From assembly GCA_937996625.1 (NCBI GenBank), contig CALKVA010000011.1, positions 1-64,000 on the forward strand: 64,000 nucleotides of DNA, given 5' to 3'. This stretch comes from UBA5951 sp009936885 (GTDB lineage: Bacteria; Pseudomonadota; Alphaproteobacteria; Puniceispirillales; Puniceispirillaceae). Positions 1 through 9,863 of the stretch are shown one piece after another (within the stretch, counting starts at the first letter, position 1; each line of letters starts with the position of its first letter). Made by a program: the position numbers and the translations under genes. Below the pieces are notes generated by a model that saw only the letters and a program-made list of their open reading frames with translations, did not search any database and was not told where the DNA came from.

Positions 1-287
1 TAGTTATTATTTTAGCCTGAGTTAATCCGTTCATTTTTGATTTTAACTCTATGTTAATTAGAGTAGGGGGGTAAAAAATGTTTGGTTGCAATATATGATT
101 ATTAAGGTTTTCTCAAAAATAAAAGAATAGAACGGCATTCAACTCTATGAAATGAAATAAAATAAAATAAGATATTATTTTAAATTAATTATTCTGTTTT
201 TAGTTTTCACACCTATTACGATCTTTTTGTCGCATAATATATATTATGTAATATTTTGATTGTTTAAATAAACCAATTGGCGACACT
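1..287. other. AT-rich intergenic leader of the window
   Basis: I see no convincing gene, RNA or repeat in this stretch. It lies downstream of the minus-strand MBL hydrolase and probably holds the end of that operon's transcript; the neighbouring gene lies outside the window. Confidence 0.5.
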
Positions 288-1067
288 CTATTCAACCTGA
301 AGCACCAGCCCATCGAAACTGGGCTCTACATTAGCAGGACAAATAGACATAAGCGCTTCATAATCTGATTCTAGACCAAGATGCGTAAGATAAGAGCGTT
401 CTGGTTTTACTTTATTAATCCATGAAAATGTAAGATCAAAATGAGCATGGGCAGAATGCGGTGCCTCTCTCAATGTTTCAACAATCCAAATAGGTATATT
501 TGCAATGGAATTCAGATAGGTATCATCTAACTCGCTGACATCAGTTGAATAGGCAATCCTGCCATTAAACACAAAGCCAAGCGAAAAACCGTTCCCATGT
601 TTTTGATATAGCGTTCTTATTTCAATATCACCAATGGTGAATGTCTCATCCGTTTGAATTGTATTCCATTCTAACGGTGGTTGAAAATAACTTGGTGAGG
701 AAGGTGCTTTATTAAATAGGTATGGAAATCTATCTATTATAGACTGACCATGTTCACTAGAGCCAAACAGATTTATTTTTTTCTCATCCGGCCAATAAAA
801 AACCCGCAAATCATCCATTCCAGCAACATGATCAGAATGAGTATGCGTAATAAGAACGGCATCTAACTTTCTGATATTTAATGGTAATAATTGATTTCTT
901 ATATCGGGTCCAGCATCGACTAAAATTGTTGTATTATCCGTTTGAACAAGAATAGCGCAACGCTGCCGTCTATTTTTAGGATTATTGGGATCACAGCTCC
1001 CCCACCCTGCCCGTCCTAATGCGGGAATTCCAACAGAAGTTCCACAACCCAAAATCGTTATTTTCAT
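288..1067 (-). CDS. MBL-fold metallohydrolase, PhnP/RNase Z-like phosphodiesterase
   Basis: A 259-residue metallo-beta-lactamase-fold hydrolase. The metal motif THTHSDH (residues 74-80, H75/H77/D79/H80) is complete, with a later Asp in YSTDVSEL and a C-terminal His in LTHLGLE. The N-terminal ILGCGTSVGIPALG and the spaced cysteines resemble the PhnP-like group (phosphoribosyl cyclic phosphate phosphodiesterase), but the true substrate cannot be told from sequence. Its ATG overlaps the tatD stop by 4 nt (ATGA), so it is translationally coupled as the last gene of the metG-tatD operon. This order is widespread in Alphaproteobacteria. Confidence 0.9.
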   Translation of the reverse strand: MKITILGCGTSVGIPALGRAGWGSCDPNNPKNRRQRCAILVQTDNTTILVDAGPDIRNQLLPLNIRKLDAVLITHTHSDHVAGMDDLRVFYWPDEKKINLFGSSEHGQSIIDRFPYLFNKAPSSPSYFQPPLEWNTIQTDETFTIGDIEIRTLYQKHGNGFSLGFVFNGRIAYSTDVSELDDTYLNSIANIPIWIVETLREAPHSAHAHFDLTFSWINKVKPERSYLTHLGLESDYEALMSICPANVEPSFDGLVLQVE

Positions 1068-1864
1068 TCAAATTCTCCTATTTTGGAGAATAAACGATGT
1101 GTATTTTCATAAGTTAGCTTAGCCATTTCATCAACAGGCTTTGAGAGGGCTTCACTAAGTATTTTAAGAGTGTAAACAGTATAGGCTGGCTCATTTGTCT
1201 TTCCCCTGAACGGCGTAGGTGCAAGAAAAGGAGCATCTGTTTCAACCAAAACACGATCTAGCGGAATTTTGGATGCTATCTCACGCAATTGGGTAGATCT
1301 TGGGAAGGTTAAGATACCAGAGAAGCTTATGAAAAATCCGATATTGATCGCTCTCATCGCTAGTGCTTCTCCAGAGCTAAAGCAATGTAGCACCCCCTTA
1401 AAGGGAGCCTTTTGATATTCTTCTTCAATAATATGTGCCATATCTTCATCTGCATCACGCGAGTGAACAATTATCGGCACATTTAATTGCCTGGCTGCCT
1501 CTATCTGCACCCTAAAGCTATCTTGTTGCACTTCACGCGGCGCATGATCGTAAAAATAATCAAGCCCAGCCTCGCCAATTGCAACGCATTTAGGATGTGT
1601 CGCAGCTTTTATAATGGCGTCCAAATTACAGGCATCCAGCTCTGATGATGCCTCATGTGGATGTATACCAGCTGAAAAAAAGACATTTTTATACTTCTCA
1701 GCAATAGACTGCACATTAGATGATTTGCTTAATTTGACGCCGATAGAAATTATCTTTTCCACACCAGCATCACTAGCGCGTTTAATAACCTCATCTAATT
1801 GATCAACTATCTTTGGATAATCGAGATGAGCATGAGAATCGACTATTGGCAAAGGCGCTTGCAT
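1064..1864 (-). CDS. tatD: TatD-family metal-dependent deoxyribonuclease/hydrolase
   Basis: A 266-residue TIM-barrel hydrolase. Visible metal ligands are the N-terminal DSHAHLD (HxH), GEAGLDYFYDH (Glu), IVHSRDADED (His), HCFSSG (His) and VETDAPFLAP (Asp). Family members act as 3'-5' exonucleases or tRNA/DNA quality-control nucleases in the cytoplasm. It sits directly after metG (its start abuts the metG stop) and overlaps the downstream MBL gene by 4 nt, so the three are one operon. Length is normal. Confidence 0.93.
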   Translation of the reverse strand: MQAPLPIVDSHAHLDYPKIVDQLDEVIKRASDAGVEKIISIGVKLSKSSNVQSIAEKYKNVFFSAGIHPHEASSELDACNLDAIIKAATHPKCVAIGEAGLDYFYDHAPREVQQDSFRVQIEAARQLNVPIIVHSRDADEDMAHIIEEEYQKAPFKGVLHCFSSGEALAMRAINIGFFISFSGILTFPRSTQLREIASKIPLDRVLVETDAPFLAPTPFRGKTNEPAYTVYTLKILSEALSKPVDEMAKLTYENTHRLFSKIGEFE

Positions 1865-3397
1865 TTAGGCATCCTCCAGTAACTGATAACGAGGAAACAC
1901 ACCTTCTGGTTTATCTATACTACGCCCCGCAAGAGAATTCATATCTTTTAGAGACGTAAATTGTCTTTCGTCTGAATTGACTTTTATTTGATCTAATAAC
2001 TTAGCAGATGCGTCAGGCATAAATGGCTGAGTTAGCAAACTCACGCCTCTAATAACCTCAACAAGCACTCCAAGAACATCTGACATTCTGCTAGTCTCTG
2101 TTTTTTTCAAAGCCCACGGAGCTTGTTTATCAACATATCTATTTGCTTCTGCTATAACTGCCCATATTAAGCGAAGCGCTTCGTGAAATGATTGGTTGTC
2201 AATGTGGTAGCGCAGGCTGTCTGGAAGCTGTGATAACATCTCCAAAAGGGCAGTATCGTCTTGCGTAGGATCTTTAGGAAGAGCTGGAATTTTGCTCTCT
2301 AAATTCTTGAATATTAGAGATAAAACCCGCTGCGATAAATTACCAAGATCGTTAGCAAGATCACTATTTATTCGGTGCATCAACGCTGTTTTTGAAAAAT
2401 CGCCATCTCTTCCAAATGGTACTTCACGCATTAAAAAATACCTGATTTGGTCTAACCCGTACTCTTCGATTAATGCTAACGGGTCAATTACATTACCAAG
2501 AGACTTTGAAATTTTTTCGCCTTCATTTGTCCACCAACCATGTGCGAAGATGCGATTTGGTAATTCTAATTCGGCTGCCATTAAAAAAGCTGGCCAATAT
2601 ACCGCATGAAAGCGTAAAATATCTTTTCCTACCATATGCAAATCAGCCGGCCACCATTTGTTAAAATCACCTTGATCACTTTGGGTCCAATTAACAGCCG
2701 TAATATAATTTGTAAGCGCGTCTAACCAGACATACATCACATGCTCAGAATCTCTTGGTACCGGAACCCCCCAATCAAATGTCGTCCGAGAGATAGATAA
2801 ATCTCTTAACCCGCCTTCCACAAAGCGCTTAATTTCGTTAAACCTGCTTTCAGGTGCTACGAAATCTGGATGTTTTTCATAGAAATCAAGCAAGGGTTGC
2901 TGCCACTTTGAAAGATTGAAGAAATAAGAGGGCTCTTCCACCCATTCAACTGGCGCGCCTGTTGGGGCTTTTCCGTCAACTAATTCACTTTCGGCAAAAA
3001 AAGCCTCATCGCGTACTGAATACCAACCAGAATAAGCAGACAAAAAGATATGCCCTTTTTCCATGAGAATAGTCCAGATTTTCTGGCATGACTCATAATG
3101 TCTTGGCTCAGTGGTTCTAATAAAATAATCATTAGAAAAATTCATTTGTTCCGTGAGTGCTCGAAAGTTACCAGATACATTATCTGTAAATTCTTTTGGT
3201 GATACGCCTGCTTTATCAGCTGCCATTTGAACTTTTTGACCATGTTCATCCGTTCCAGTTAAAAACAGAACATCATAATCATCTAGACGTTTAAAACGTG
3301 CCAATACATCACAAGCAAGGGTGGTATATGCGTGACCAATATGAGGATTATCATTAACGTAATATATCGGTGTGGTTATATAATACCGCTTTTGCAT
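1865..3397 (-). CDS. metG: methionyl-tRNA synthetase
   Basis: Class I aminoacyl-tRNA synthetase of 510 residues that charges tRNA-Met in the cytoplasm. The HIGH motif is in DNPHIGHAY near residue 20 and the KMSKS equivalent is KISKS near residue 297. After the catalytic core comes an anticodon-binding helical domain ending near residue 505. It is the short form without the C-terminal tRNA-binding (Trbp111-like) extension. A gap of about 70 nt separates it from upstream holB; tatD follows directly. Confidence 0.96.
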   Translation of the reverse strand: MQKRYYITTPIYYVNDNPHIGHAYTTLACDVLARFKRLDDYDVLFLTGTDEHGQKVQMAADKAGVSPKEFTDNVSGNFRALTEQMNFSNDYFIRTTEPRHYESCQKIWTILMEKGHIFLSAYSGWYSVRDEAFFAESELVDGKAPTGAPVEWVEEPSYFFNLSKWQQPLLDFYEKHPDFVAPESRFNEIKRFVEGGLRDLSISRTTFDWGVPVPRDSEHVMYVWLDALTNYITAVNWTQSDQGDFNKWWPADLHMVGKDILRFHAVYWPAFLMAAELELPNRIFAHGWWTNEGEKISKSLGNVIDPLALIEEYGLDQIRYFLMREVPFGRDGDFSKTALMHRINSDLANDLGNLSQRVLSLIFKNLESKIPALPKDPTQDDTALLEMLSQLPDSLRYHIDNQSFHEALRLIWAVIAEANRYVDKQAPWALKKTETSRMSDVLGVLVEVIRGVSLLTQPFMPDASAKLLDQIKVNSDERQFTSLKDMNSLAGRSIDKPEGVFPRYQLLEDA

Positions 3398-3466
3398 AAA
3401 AACACTTTCTGATATTTTGCTTATATTTGAAAATTATAATGGCTTATAAATGCCAGTTTGCATAGC

Positions 3467-4570
3467 CTATCTAAGGTGTGTATGACTATATATTTGATAA
3501 ATTGATTGTTGCATAAAAACACCCATATCAAGATAGCTATTAAGGGCCTCATGAAAATGATTTTGCCATTCCATATGCAGATTAGCGAGTTCATTTGCCG
3601 TATATTTCTCAGCCAGAATAAGCGCTATTTGTGAGAGAGATGACTTTAGCGAATCTTCGCCCTCACTATAGTTTTCATGAGCTTGAATTGAAAATAATGC
3701 TGCTTGAGAAAATAATTTATCAAAAACAAAAACAGTAGCAGTGCTAAGCTCTGGATTTTTTGATAATGCGCTACCCCAGCTTGATGCAAGCGATATTAAT
3801 GTTTCAAACTGAGGTGTTTTTGCATCAAAAAGGCTTTTAAACTTTTCAATAAACAGGCTTATTCCTGAGCTTGAGATTAACAATGCCATTCCAGGAGAGC
3901 CCTCGCAAAGAGATACAAGCCCGCCTAGTTCATCATCCTTTAGATCATGACTGTGTTCTTTTAAAATCAAATAAGCATCCTGATTTGTTATAGGCTCTAA
4001 TTTTATGTGCTGGCATCTAGAACGAATTGTTGGAATAACCTTAGAGATATTATGGCTGACAAGAAAAAATATTGTTTTAACAGGGGGCTCCTCTAATAGT
4101 TTTAGTATCGCATTCGCGCCGTTTTGATTGATTTTATCAAGACTATCCAATATTATTACACGCCATCCCCCTCTTCCCGACTGGTGATTGGTAAGATTTG
4201 ATATGGATTTGATATCATCTAATTTTATCTGGCCTGACTTATTTGCCTCTGATTTGATTGCCGATAAGTATATCAAATCTGGATGTGAATGATAAAATAC
4301 CTGTCTCCAAACAGGATTATCTTCATTTAAGCTAAGAGCAGTTTCAACTTCGTCTATGGGATTGACGTTTATATCTGCGCCCTGTTCCTCTTGTAATAAG
4401 TAGGACGCCAGCTGTCTTGCTAGGTAGGATTTACCTATCCCTAAGTGACCAGATAGTAAATAAGCATGATGTAGTGTATTTTTCTGTTTTGATGTACAAA
4501 ACTGATTTAAAAATTCTCTATGTCCTCGAAGACGTGTATATTTTAAATTTTTAGCATCCTCAAAAGTCAT
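3467..4570 (-). CDS. holB: DNA polymerase III delta' subunit
   Basis: A 367-residue AAA+ clamp-loader subunit. The N-terminal Walker A region is GHLGIGKSYLA (residues ~41-51); a Walker-B-like IILDSLDKI and the sensor segment LVSHNISKVIPTIRSRCQ with the SRC motif follow. The protein works in the DnaX complex that loads the beta clamp. It overlaps the tmk stop by 4 nt, the usual tmk-holB pairing. The C-terminal third is less conserved, as is normal for delta'. Confidence 0.93.
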   Translation of the reverse strand: MTFEDAKNLKYTRLRGHREFLNQFCTSKQKNTLHHAYLLSGHLGIGKSYLARQLASYLLQEEQGADINVNPIDEVETALSLNEDNPVWRQVFYHSHPDLIYLSAIKSEANKSGQIKLDDIKSISNLTNHQSGRGGWRVIILDSLDKINQNGANAILKLLEEPPVKTIFFLVSHNISKVIPTIRSRCQHIKLEPITNQDAYLILKEHSHDLKDDELGGLVSLCEGSPGMALLISSSGISLFIEKFKSLFDAKTPQFETLISLASSWGSALSKNPELSTATVFVFDKLFSQAALFSIQAHENYSEGEDSLKSSLSQIALILAEKYTANELANLHMEWQNHFHEALNSYLDMGVFMQQSIYQIYSHTHLR

Positions 4571-5235
4571 TTATGTGTTCTATCTATAAGCATTGGTTTG
4601 ATAAGCTGTTGTATCTCGTCTGAGATAGAGCGAACTGTTTGAGATGCATTTATTACTTTAATGCGTTCAGGATAGATGGCGGCGAGTTTTAAATAGCCCT
4701 CTCTAATTCTCTGATGAAACGCATCTCCCTTCTGCTCAAACCTCTGGTCACTCTCATTTCTATCTAGCGCTCTTTTAATGCCGGTTTCTGATGGGATATC
4801 CAATAATATTGTTAAATCAGGCTCACATCTCTTTAGGGCAAACTCATGAATTTTATCTATTTCTTCTTTTGATATATTATTTGCAAGCCCTTGATATACG
4901 ACAGACGAATCCTTAAACCTATCGCATAAAACGATTGCCCCACGTCCGAGTGCTGGCAGGATCACCAGGTCGATATGTTCTGCTCTGGATGCTATCATCA
5001 GCAAGGCTTCAGCCCTCGGGGATAGTTTATCTGAAGCCCCATTTACCAAAATGTCTCTTATTAGTTCAGCAACTTCGGTTCCACCTGGTTCTCGTGTTAA
5101 TACAATTTCGATATCAGGGATTAAAGAGCAGATATACTCCTTCAGAAGCTTAATCTGTGTTGATTTACCACTACCCTCCCCTCCTTCAAATGTAATAAAT
5201 AAACCCATATCCTTATGAGCTTTACTATGTGTCAT
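4567..5235 (-). CDS. tmk: thymidylate kinase
   Basis: A 222-residue P-loop kinase that phosphorylates dTMP to dTDP. The P-loop is FEGGEGSGKSTQ (residues ~14-25), the DRX motif is CDRFKDSSVVYQG, and a LID region with arginines lies around DRNESDQRFE. Length is typical. The start may be the ATG at 5235 or the in-frame Met at residue 10. It is followed by holB with a 4-nt overlap. Confidence 0.95.
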   Translation of the reverse strand: MTHSKAHKDMGLFITFEGGEGSGKSTQIKLLKEYICSLIPDIEIVLTREPGGTEVAELIRDILVNGASDKLSPRAEALLMIASRAEHIDLVILPALGRGAIVLCDRFKDSSVVYQGLANNISKEEIDKIHEFALKRCEPDLTILLDIPSETGIKRALDRNESDQRFEQKGDAFHQRIREGYLKLAAIYPERIKVINASQTVRSISDEIQQLIKPMLIDRTHK

Positions 5236-5302
5236 TTAGTGTTCCTGAGCCTGTAAATAGAAAGAAAACTGTGAAAAATTTATTATTAGAAAAATTTTAT
5301 GA

Positions 5303-6460
5303 TTAGATTGAGGGAGCAGCCCCAAAAATTAAATATTTTATCGCTTCTGTAACGCGTCTAAATACTGGAAGTTGGCTAACATCCCTTCCAGCAATTATTG
5401 GAATTTCTTCACGCACACCATTAACTTCCAACCATAACGTACCAACTACATCGCCTTTTTCTAGAGGCGCTTGAACAGGATCATTGTAATTTACAGTAAT
5501 TTTTGTGTTGCTTCTTTCAGATCTTGATAACACTCTTGATAATTCTGTTTCTAACACCAAGGGGATTTTTGCTTCTTTTCCAAGCCAGATATTAGCAGTT
5601 GAAACAGTTTCACCTTCTTCAAAAAAGGTATATTTTCTGAATTCTCTAAACATGAAATCCATCAGCCGATTAGACTCTAATGAACGCTGTTTTTTAGACT
5701 TCATTCCATTTAGAACCATTATGATGCGTTGGCCGTTCCTTTGAGCAGAGCCTACCAGACCATATCCTGATTCTTTTGTATGACCTGTCTTTAATCCATC
5801 TGCACCAAGGCTTCTATTGACCAACGGATTTCGATTGCCCTGTTTAATATTATTATAAGTATAATCTGCCTTTGCGAATACAGGATAAAGCGATGGATAG
5901 GTATCTGATGGAAAATCACGAATTAATGCTGCTGTCAATATTGAAAGGTCTCGTGCTGTTGTGGTAAGATTATCATCTGGCCAGCCAGTTGAATTCGTAA
6001 AATTTGTTTTACTCATTCCTAGCTGTTTTGCAAATCTATTCATTTCATCCGAAAACGCCTCTTCAGAGTTTGATATGCCCTCGGCTATAACAACAGCTGC
6101 ATCATTGCCAGACTGAACAGCAACGCCATTTATCAGCGCCTCAACACTTACTCTGGTGCCAACATCAAGAAAACTTCTCGAGCCACCCATTTTCCATGCT
6201 TTTTCGCTAACAAGAAACTCATCTTCAAGACTTAACGAACCTTCAGAAATCCTAGAAAACACTATATATAAAGTCATGATTTTTGCCATTGAGGCAGGTT
6301 TCATTGGGCTATCAGGATTCTTTGACAATAATACTCTGTTTGAATCAAAATCAATAATATGCGCATAATCTGCAACGGTTGTTATATGTTCATTGGCTTG
6401 AACACTTCCGCCCACCATGAAGAAGCTTAGCGCTAATAATATTTTAGGTATCAGTCTCAT
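5303..6460 (-). CDS. dacC: D-alanyl-D-alanine carboxypeptidase (penicillin-binding protein 5/6 type)
   Basis: A 385-residue secreted serine peptidase with an N-terminal signal peptide (about residues 1-22, cut after SVQA). All three penicillin-binding signatures are visible: SxxK as SMAK (~residue 57), SxN as SGND (~118), and KTG in DGLKTGHTKESG. A C-terminal beta-rich PBP5 domain follows. It trims the terminal D-Ala of peptidoglycan pentapeptides in the periplasm. Placed between rlpA and tmk, as in many Alphaproteobacteria. The choice between the names dacA and dacC is arbitrary. Confidence 0.94.
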   Translation of the reverse strand: MRLIPKILLALSFFMVGGSVQANEHITTVADYAHIIDFDSNRVLLSKNPDSPMKPASMAKIMTLYIVFSRISEGSLSLEDEFLVSEKAWKMGGSRSFLDVGTRVSVEALINGVAVQSGNDAAVVIAEGISNSEEAFSDEMNRFAKQLGMSKTNFTNSTGWPDDNLTTTARDLSILTAALIRDFPSDTYPSLYPVFAKADYTYNNIKQGNRNPLVNRSLGADGLKTGHTKESGYGLVGSAQRNGQRIIMVLNGMKSKKQRSLESNRLMDFMFREFRKYTFFEEGETVSTANIWLGKEAKIPLVLETELSRVLSRSERSNTKITVNYNDPVQAPLEKGDVVGTLWLEVNGVREEIPIIAGRDVSQLPVFRRVTEAIKYLIFGAAPSI

Positions 6461-6519
6461 CTTTCCTCCTTTTTAGCGACAATTATGATCAAACAGTAAA
6501 ATATGTCAAAAAGAAGATT

Positions 6520-7614
6520 CTAATCGACTATTATATGTGCGCCGTCGAAACCAAATTTTAATACATCTGAAAGAATTATATCTGCATCTTCTACTGTTGT
6601 GATCGGACCTATTCTAGCTTTATAAATAGGCTTACCATTATGTAAACCCTCCGATACTGAACCTTGCGTTTTCACATATCTATTGAGCGCTGAATTAGCA
6701 CTATTCTTATTATAAAAGGCACCTATTTGAACCCAAATATTGGTTTGTGTAACGGGTACCTCTATCACCTCTCCTATACGTGATCGAGCAAGCAATTCAA
6801 TTGCAGAAGTACGCTTGGCCGTATCACTTTGGACTTGCCTTGTTGTGGTAGCATCAAGGTTAACCTCAGGTACATTATCAGCTTCAACTGGGGGCATTGT
6901 TTCATTTAAGACAAGCTGAGAAAAATTATTCTTTTTCGCTTTTCTCTCCATTGCAAGACTTTGTTCGGCTAAAATCTGTACTCTTACTCTTGCTATCCCA
7001 GATTTTAAGAATCCTAATCTTCTGGCCGCTTCTTTTGATAAATCTATAATTCTTCCAGCAACAAAAGGACCTCTATCATTTAATCTTACCACAAGCGATT
7101 TGCCATTTTCTAAATTTGTAACTCGCACAACTGAGGGCATGGGTAGCGTTTTGTGCGCTGCAGACACCAAAGTCGGGTCAAATATCTCACCATTTGCAGT
7201 TAACCTACCTGCAAATTCATCGCCATACCAAGATGCTATACCTGTTTCATCATATCTTAAATCCCTTTCAGGATAGTACCAATTATCGGCAACTTCGTAT
7301 GGATCGCCAATTTTATAGCGAGGTTGAGGCGTAATTATATTATTTTTGGTTGCCTTACTAATATTATTATTTTTATTAAGATCACTTCTGTTTTTTGATA
7401 TGGCGGCTGCTGGGTTATCAGCGCTACTTTTTGTATTTTCTTCAATTTTATTGATATTTGCGATATGGGCTTTTTTAGCCAAATTTACAGCAACTTCGGT
7501 TGCTGTACATGCTGATAGAAGCAAACAACAGGCTGCAATGGATATATATTTACCAAGATTTTGCCTATCAGAGAGCATATCAGACATACCTAAAACATAA
7601 AGTATACGCCGCAT
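6520..7614 (-). CDS. rlpA: RlpA-family septal ring lytic transglycosylase with SPOR domain
   Basis: Domains in order: a lipoprotein-type signal ending in LLLSAC (Cys near residue 36), a low-complexity linker, a double-psi beta-barrel (GIASWYGDEFAGRLTANGE through RLNDRGPFVAGRIIDLS), and a C-terminal SPOR domain (about 285-364) starting at WVQIGAFYNK. RlpA proteins cleave glycan strands lacking stem peptides at the septum, and SPOR binds such denuded glycans. The lipobox suggests translation may begin at Met10 or Met13 rather than at 7614. It precedes dacC in a wall-remodelling pair. Confidence 0.92.
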   Translation of the reverse strand: MRRILYVLGMSDMLSDRQNLGKYISIAACCLLLSACTATEVAVNLAKKAHIANINKIEENTKSSADNPAAAISKNRSDLNKNNNISKATKNNIITPQPRYKIGDPYEVADNWYYPERDLRYDETGIASWYGDEFAGRLTANGEIFDPTLVSAAHKTLPMPSVVRVTNLENGKSLVVRLNDRGPFVAGRIIDLSKEAARRLGFLKSGIARVRVQILAEQSLAMERKAKKNNFSQLVLNETMPPVEADNVPEVNLDATTTRQVQSDTAKRTSAIELLARSRIGEVIEVPVTQTNIWVQIGAFYNKNSANSALNRYVKTQGSVSEGLHNGKPIYKARIGPITTVEDADIILSDVLKFGFDGAHIIVD

Positions 7615-7776
7615 TATTATATCCTAAACATCCCCTTTCTCGCAATCAATCTATTTAATATCTGATATATGAATGGTCTTCAGGGCGTTGCTGCCTGAAT
7701 AGGTTGTTTTATGGGTGAATCCAAATTGAGTTATTAACATTGCGCTCTTCTTTTCGCACTCGAGCGCTTTTACATT

Positions 7777-8784
7777 CTAACGCAGGGCATCAGATAGTCG
7801 TCCAACCGAAGCTGCATAATAGATAGAACGATTCCATCTGAGTATAGAATCAAAGTTACTATAGGCTAGAAACACAAGGTCACTGGTGGAGGAAGTCACT
7901 ATTCGAGCCGTTAAATTTCGCTCTGGCAATAAACTGCCATCAGGGTTTCTTACGCCCATTGCCTCCCATTCGCGCAGAGTCTTACGTTTCTTATTTTTGA
8001 CCAAACTGGAAAAATCCTGTCCATCTGGAAGTATAACCTGCCTACCCCAAGTAATATCATTCCGCCAACCAGCAGATGTGAGATAGAATGCTATCGAGGC
8101 AAAAACATCTTGCTCATTTGCCCAAACATCTTTGCGGCCATCTTTATCCCAATCCTGAGCAAAATTCAGAAAACTAGATGGCAAAAACTGAGCTTGGCCA
8201 ACTTCACCTGCCCAGCCACCCTTCATATCAGATCGTGCAATATGACCTTCATCAAGTATCTGCAATGCATTAAATAGCTCTTTGCGAAAAAATGCCCCTC
8301 TTCTACCATCGTATGCAAGGGTTGCAAGCGCCTGAGGGACATCATATTTACCTAAATAAGAACCAAAATTCGTTTCAAGTCCCCAAAAGGTAACGATAAA
8401 GCGTGGTTGAACTTTATAATAATCAGATATCTGTGCTAAAATAACTTTATGCTCTTCAAGAAGCTCTCTTGCCTTTGCAATTTTCGTATTTGTTACCCGT
8501 TTAGCAAGGTAATCATCGAGAGTTTGAGTAAATTCAGGTTGGTTTCGGTCAAGTTCAATTATTCGCTTGATGGGTCTGAATTCTGAAAGTGCGTCATCAA
8601 ATGTTGCCTCAGATATGCCTCTTGCGATAGCGTCCTTTCTTAATTCAAGTAGCCAATCTGTTAGTTCGGTTTGCTGGCTAGCGTTAGATGAAGAAATCAA
8701 TACGCATAGTATAAAAAGTGATCCAAAAGCCACTCTATTAAAAACCGCAGAAAAGCTGGCACCTAAAAAAGAATTAAATCGCAT
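7777..8784 (-). CDS. lytic murein transglycosylase, MltB type
   Basis: A periplasmic lytic transglycosylase of about 335 residues. I place the start at 8784: AAGGAG lies 8 nt upstream and the protein then opens with a clear signal peptide (about 35 residues, ending SSSNA); the frame is open 31 codons further. The MltB-like core has the catalytic Glu in WGLETNFG and the later GGWAGEVGQAQFLPSS and ADGRKDVW-type motifs. It lacks the C-terminal peptidoglycan-binding domain of some relatives. It lies upstream of rlpA-dacC, forming a wall-hydrolase group. Confidence 0.92.
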   Translation of the reverse strand: MRFNSFLGASFSAVFNRVAFGSLFILCVLISSSNASQQTELTDWLLELRKDAIARGISEATFDDALSEFRPIKRIIELDRNQPEFTQTLDDYLAKRVTNTKIAKARELLEEHKVILAQISDYYKVQPRFIVTFWGLETNFGSYLGKYDVPQALATLAYDGRRGAFFRKELFNALQILDEGHIARSDMKGGWAGEVGQAQFLPSSFLNFAQDWDKDGRKDVWANEQDVFASIAFYLTSAGWRNDITWGRQVILPDGQDFSSLVKNKKRKTLREWEAMGVRNPDGSLLPERNLTARIVTSSTSDLVFLAYSNFDSILRWNRSIYYAASVGRLSDALR

Positions 8785-9151
8785 TATGATTCTCCTTGAA
8801 TATAAACTCAAAAACCAACTATGAACATTCTGTTGTCCTTCATTTAAACCAATAGCAAAGAATAACAAAATTAACAACTAAAGCTCATTTTAAATAAAAG
8901 CTCATTGCTAATCGGTTTTCCGTAATTTTAAAGAATGAATCAAGATATCATTTTAAATAAAGGCAGAGTTTTAGCGATTGGATTAAACACCACTCTAAAT
9001 ATCAAAAATAGCATAGAATTGTGTAATTTTTTAACTTGAAAATAATTCTTATTGAATTTTCAGACGGAAATGGATTAGAGTGCGGGGCAATCAGTTTTGT
9101 AACTAGATATTGATTAGGTTTAATCAATTAGCTGAGTTATCTCAGTCCTGT
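8785..9151. other. intergenic region before tRNA-Ser, with a 14-bp direct repeat
   Basis: No gene is recognised here. A 14-bp sequence (tcattttaaataaa) occurs twice, at 8885-8898 and 8948-8961. The 3' part presumably contains the tRNA-Ser promoter, but I could not assign boxes with confidence. Confidence 0.4.
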
Positions 9152-9241
9152 GGAGGGGTGGCAGAGCGGTTGAATGCACCGGTCTTGAAAACCGGCATGG
9201 GTGAAAGCCCATCGTGGGTTCGAATCCCACCTCCTCCGCCA
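9152..9241 (+). tRNA. tRNA-Ser (TGA)
   Basis: A 90-nt class II tRNA. The acceptor stem GGAGGGG pairs with CTCCTCC, the anticodon loop is CTTGAAA giving anticodon TGA, a long variable arm follows (gcatgggtgaaagcccatc), the T arm is GGTTCGAATCC, and CCA is encoded at 9239-9241. It reads UCN serine codons. The 3' end of such genes is a frequent integration target, and a decayed copy of the last 23 nt lies at 14051-14073. Confidence 0.97.
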
Positions 9242-9340
9242 CTGTGATCATTAACCAATTGTAAATAAATTATTTATTTTTTCTAGCTCTCTATACCCCC
9301 AAATTACCCCCCAAAAAAAATTTATTTACAAGAAAACTCT

Positions 9341-9450
9341 CTATGTGACGGGCCTTTTCTTTGTTCTAAGATAATGGGCAACAAGGTCAGCTTCTAATGA
9401 TTGTGCTTCAGAAATCAAAGAACAAAACCATTCACGCTTTCGTTCCTATT
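9341..9450 (-). pseudogene. possible gene remnant after tRNA-Ser
   Basis: Minus-strand translation from about 9442 to the TAG at 9341-9343 reads as a plausible protein C-terminus (beginning ERKREWFCSLISEAQ, ending YLRTKKRPVT), but a stop codon directly precedes it in frame and there is no start. Its charge pattern looks coding rather than random. It lies next to a tRNA, where integrase remnants are common; I cannot identify its family. Confidence 0.25.
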
Positions 9451-9466
9451 TTGATAAGTCTGTGTT

Positions 9467-9667
9467 TTAATTATCTAAAATGAAATCTTTTTCAACTCTA
9501 TCGAGAAAAATTTTTTTATTCTTAAGTTTTAATGTTTTAAGTTCTAAACGTTTTTCATAATTTTCATGTATCCCATAAAGAATCTGATATGTAATAATAA
9601 AAATAATAAGTAAAAACCATGAGCTAAAGATGGGATGCTCAAAAAAGATATTAATTAAGTTCATCAT
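9467..9667 (-). CDS. small single-pass membrane protein, unknown
   Basis: A 66-residue ORF with one clear transmembrane segment (about residues 15-32, SSWFLLIIFIITYQILYG) followed by a highly charged Lys/Glu tail. GGGAG lies 9 nt before the first of two consecutive ATGs. I recognise no family. It is isolated between tRNA-Ser and the LLM oxidoreductase operon, in the possible island. Confidence 0.5.
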   Translation of the reverse strand: MMNLINIFFEHPIFSSWFLLIIFIITYQILYGIHENYEKRLELKTLKLKNKKIFLDRVEKDFILDN

Positions 9668-9863
9668 GGAGAGGTGCTCCCATTATTTCTTATAAAGTCG
9701 TTCATTCTTTAAATCCGACTATATAATACCCTCTCAAGGCAAACGAAAAGTGGTCAAGAAAATTTTTTGGGAAATGTCGAAACTATGGGACCAATTTTTT
9801 TGAGAATACTAATGTGGACAGTACCTGCGGTTTGTATCACATTTGCTCTTAGAAAGTTTTATT

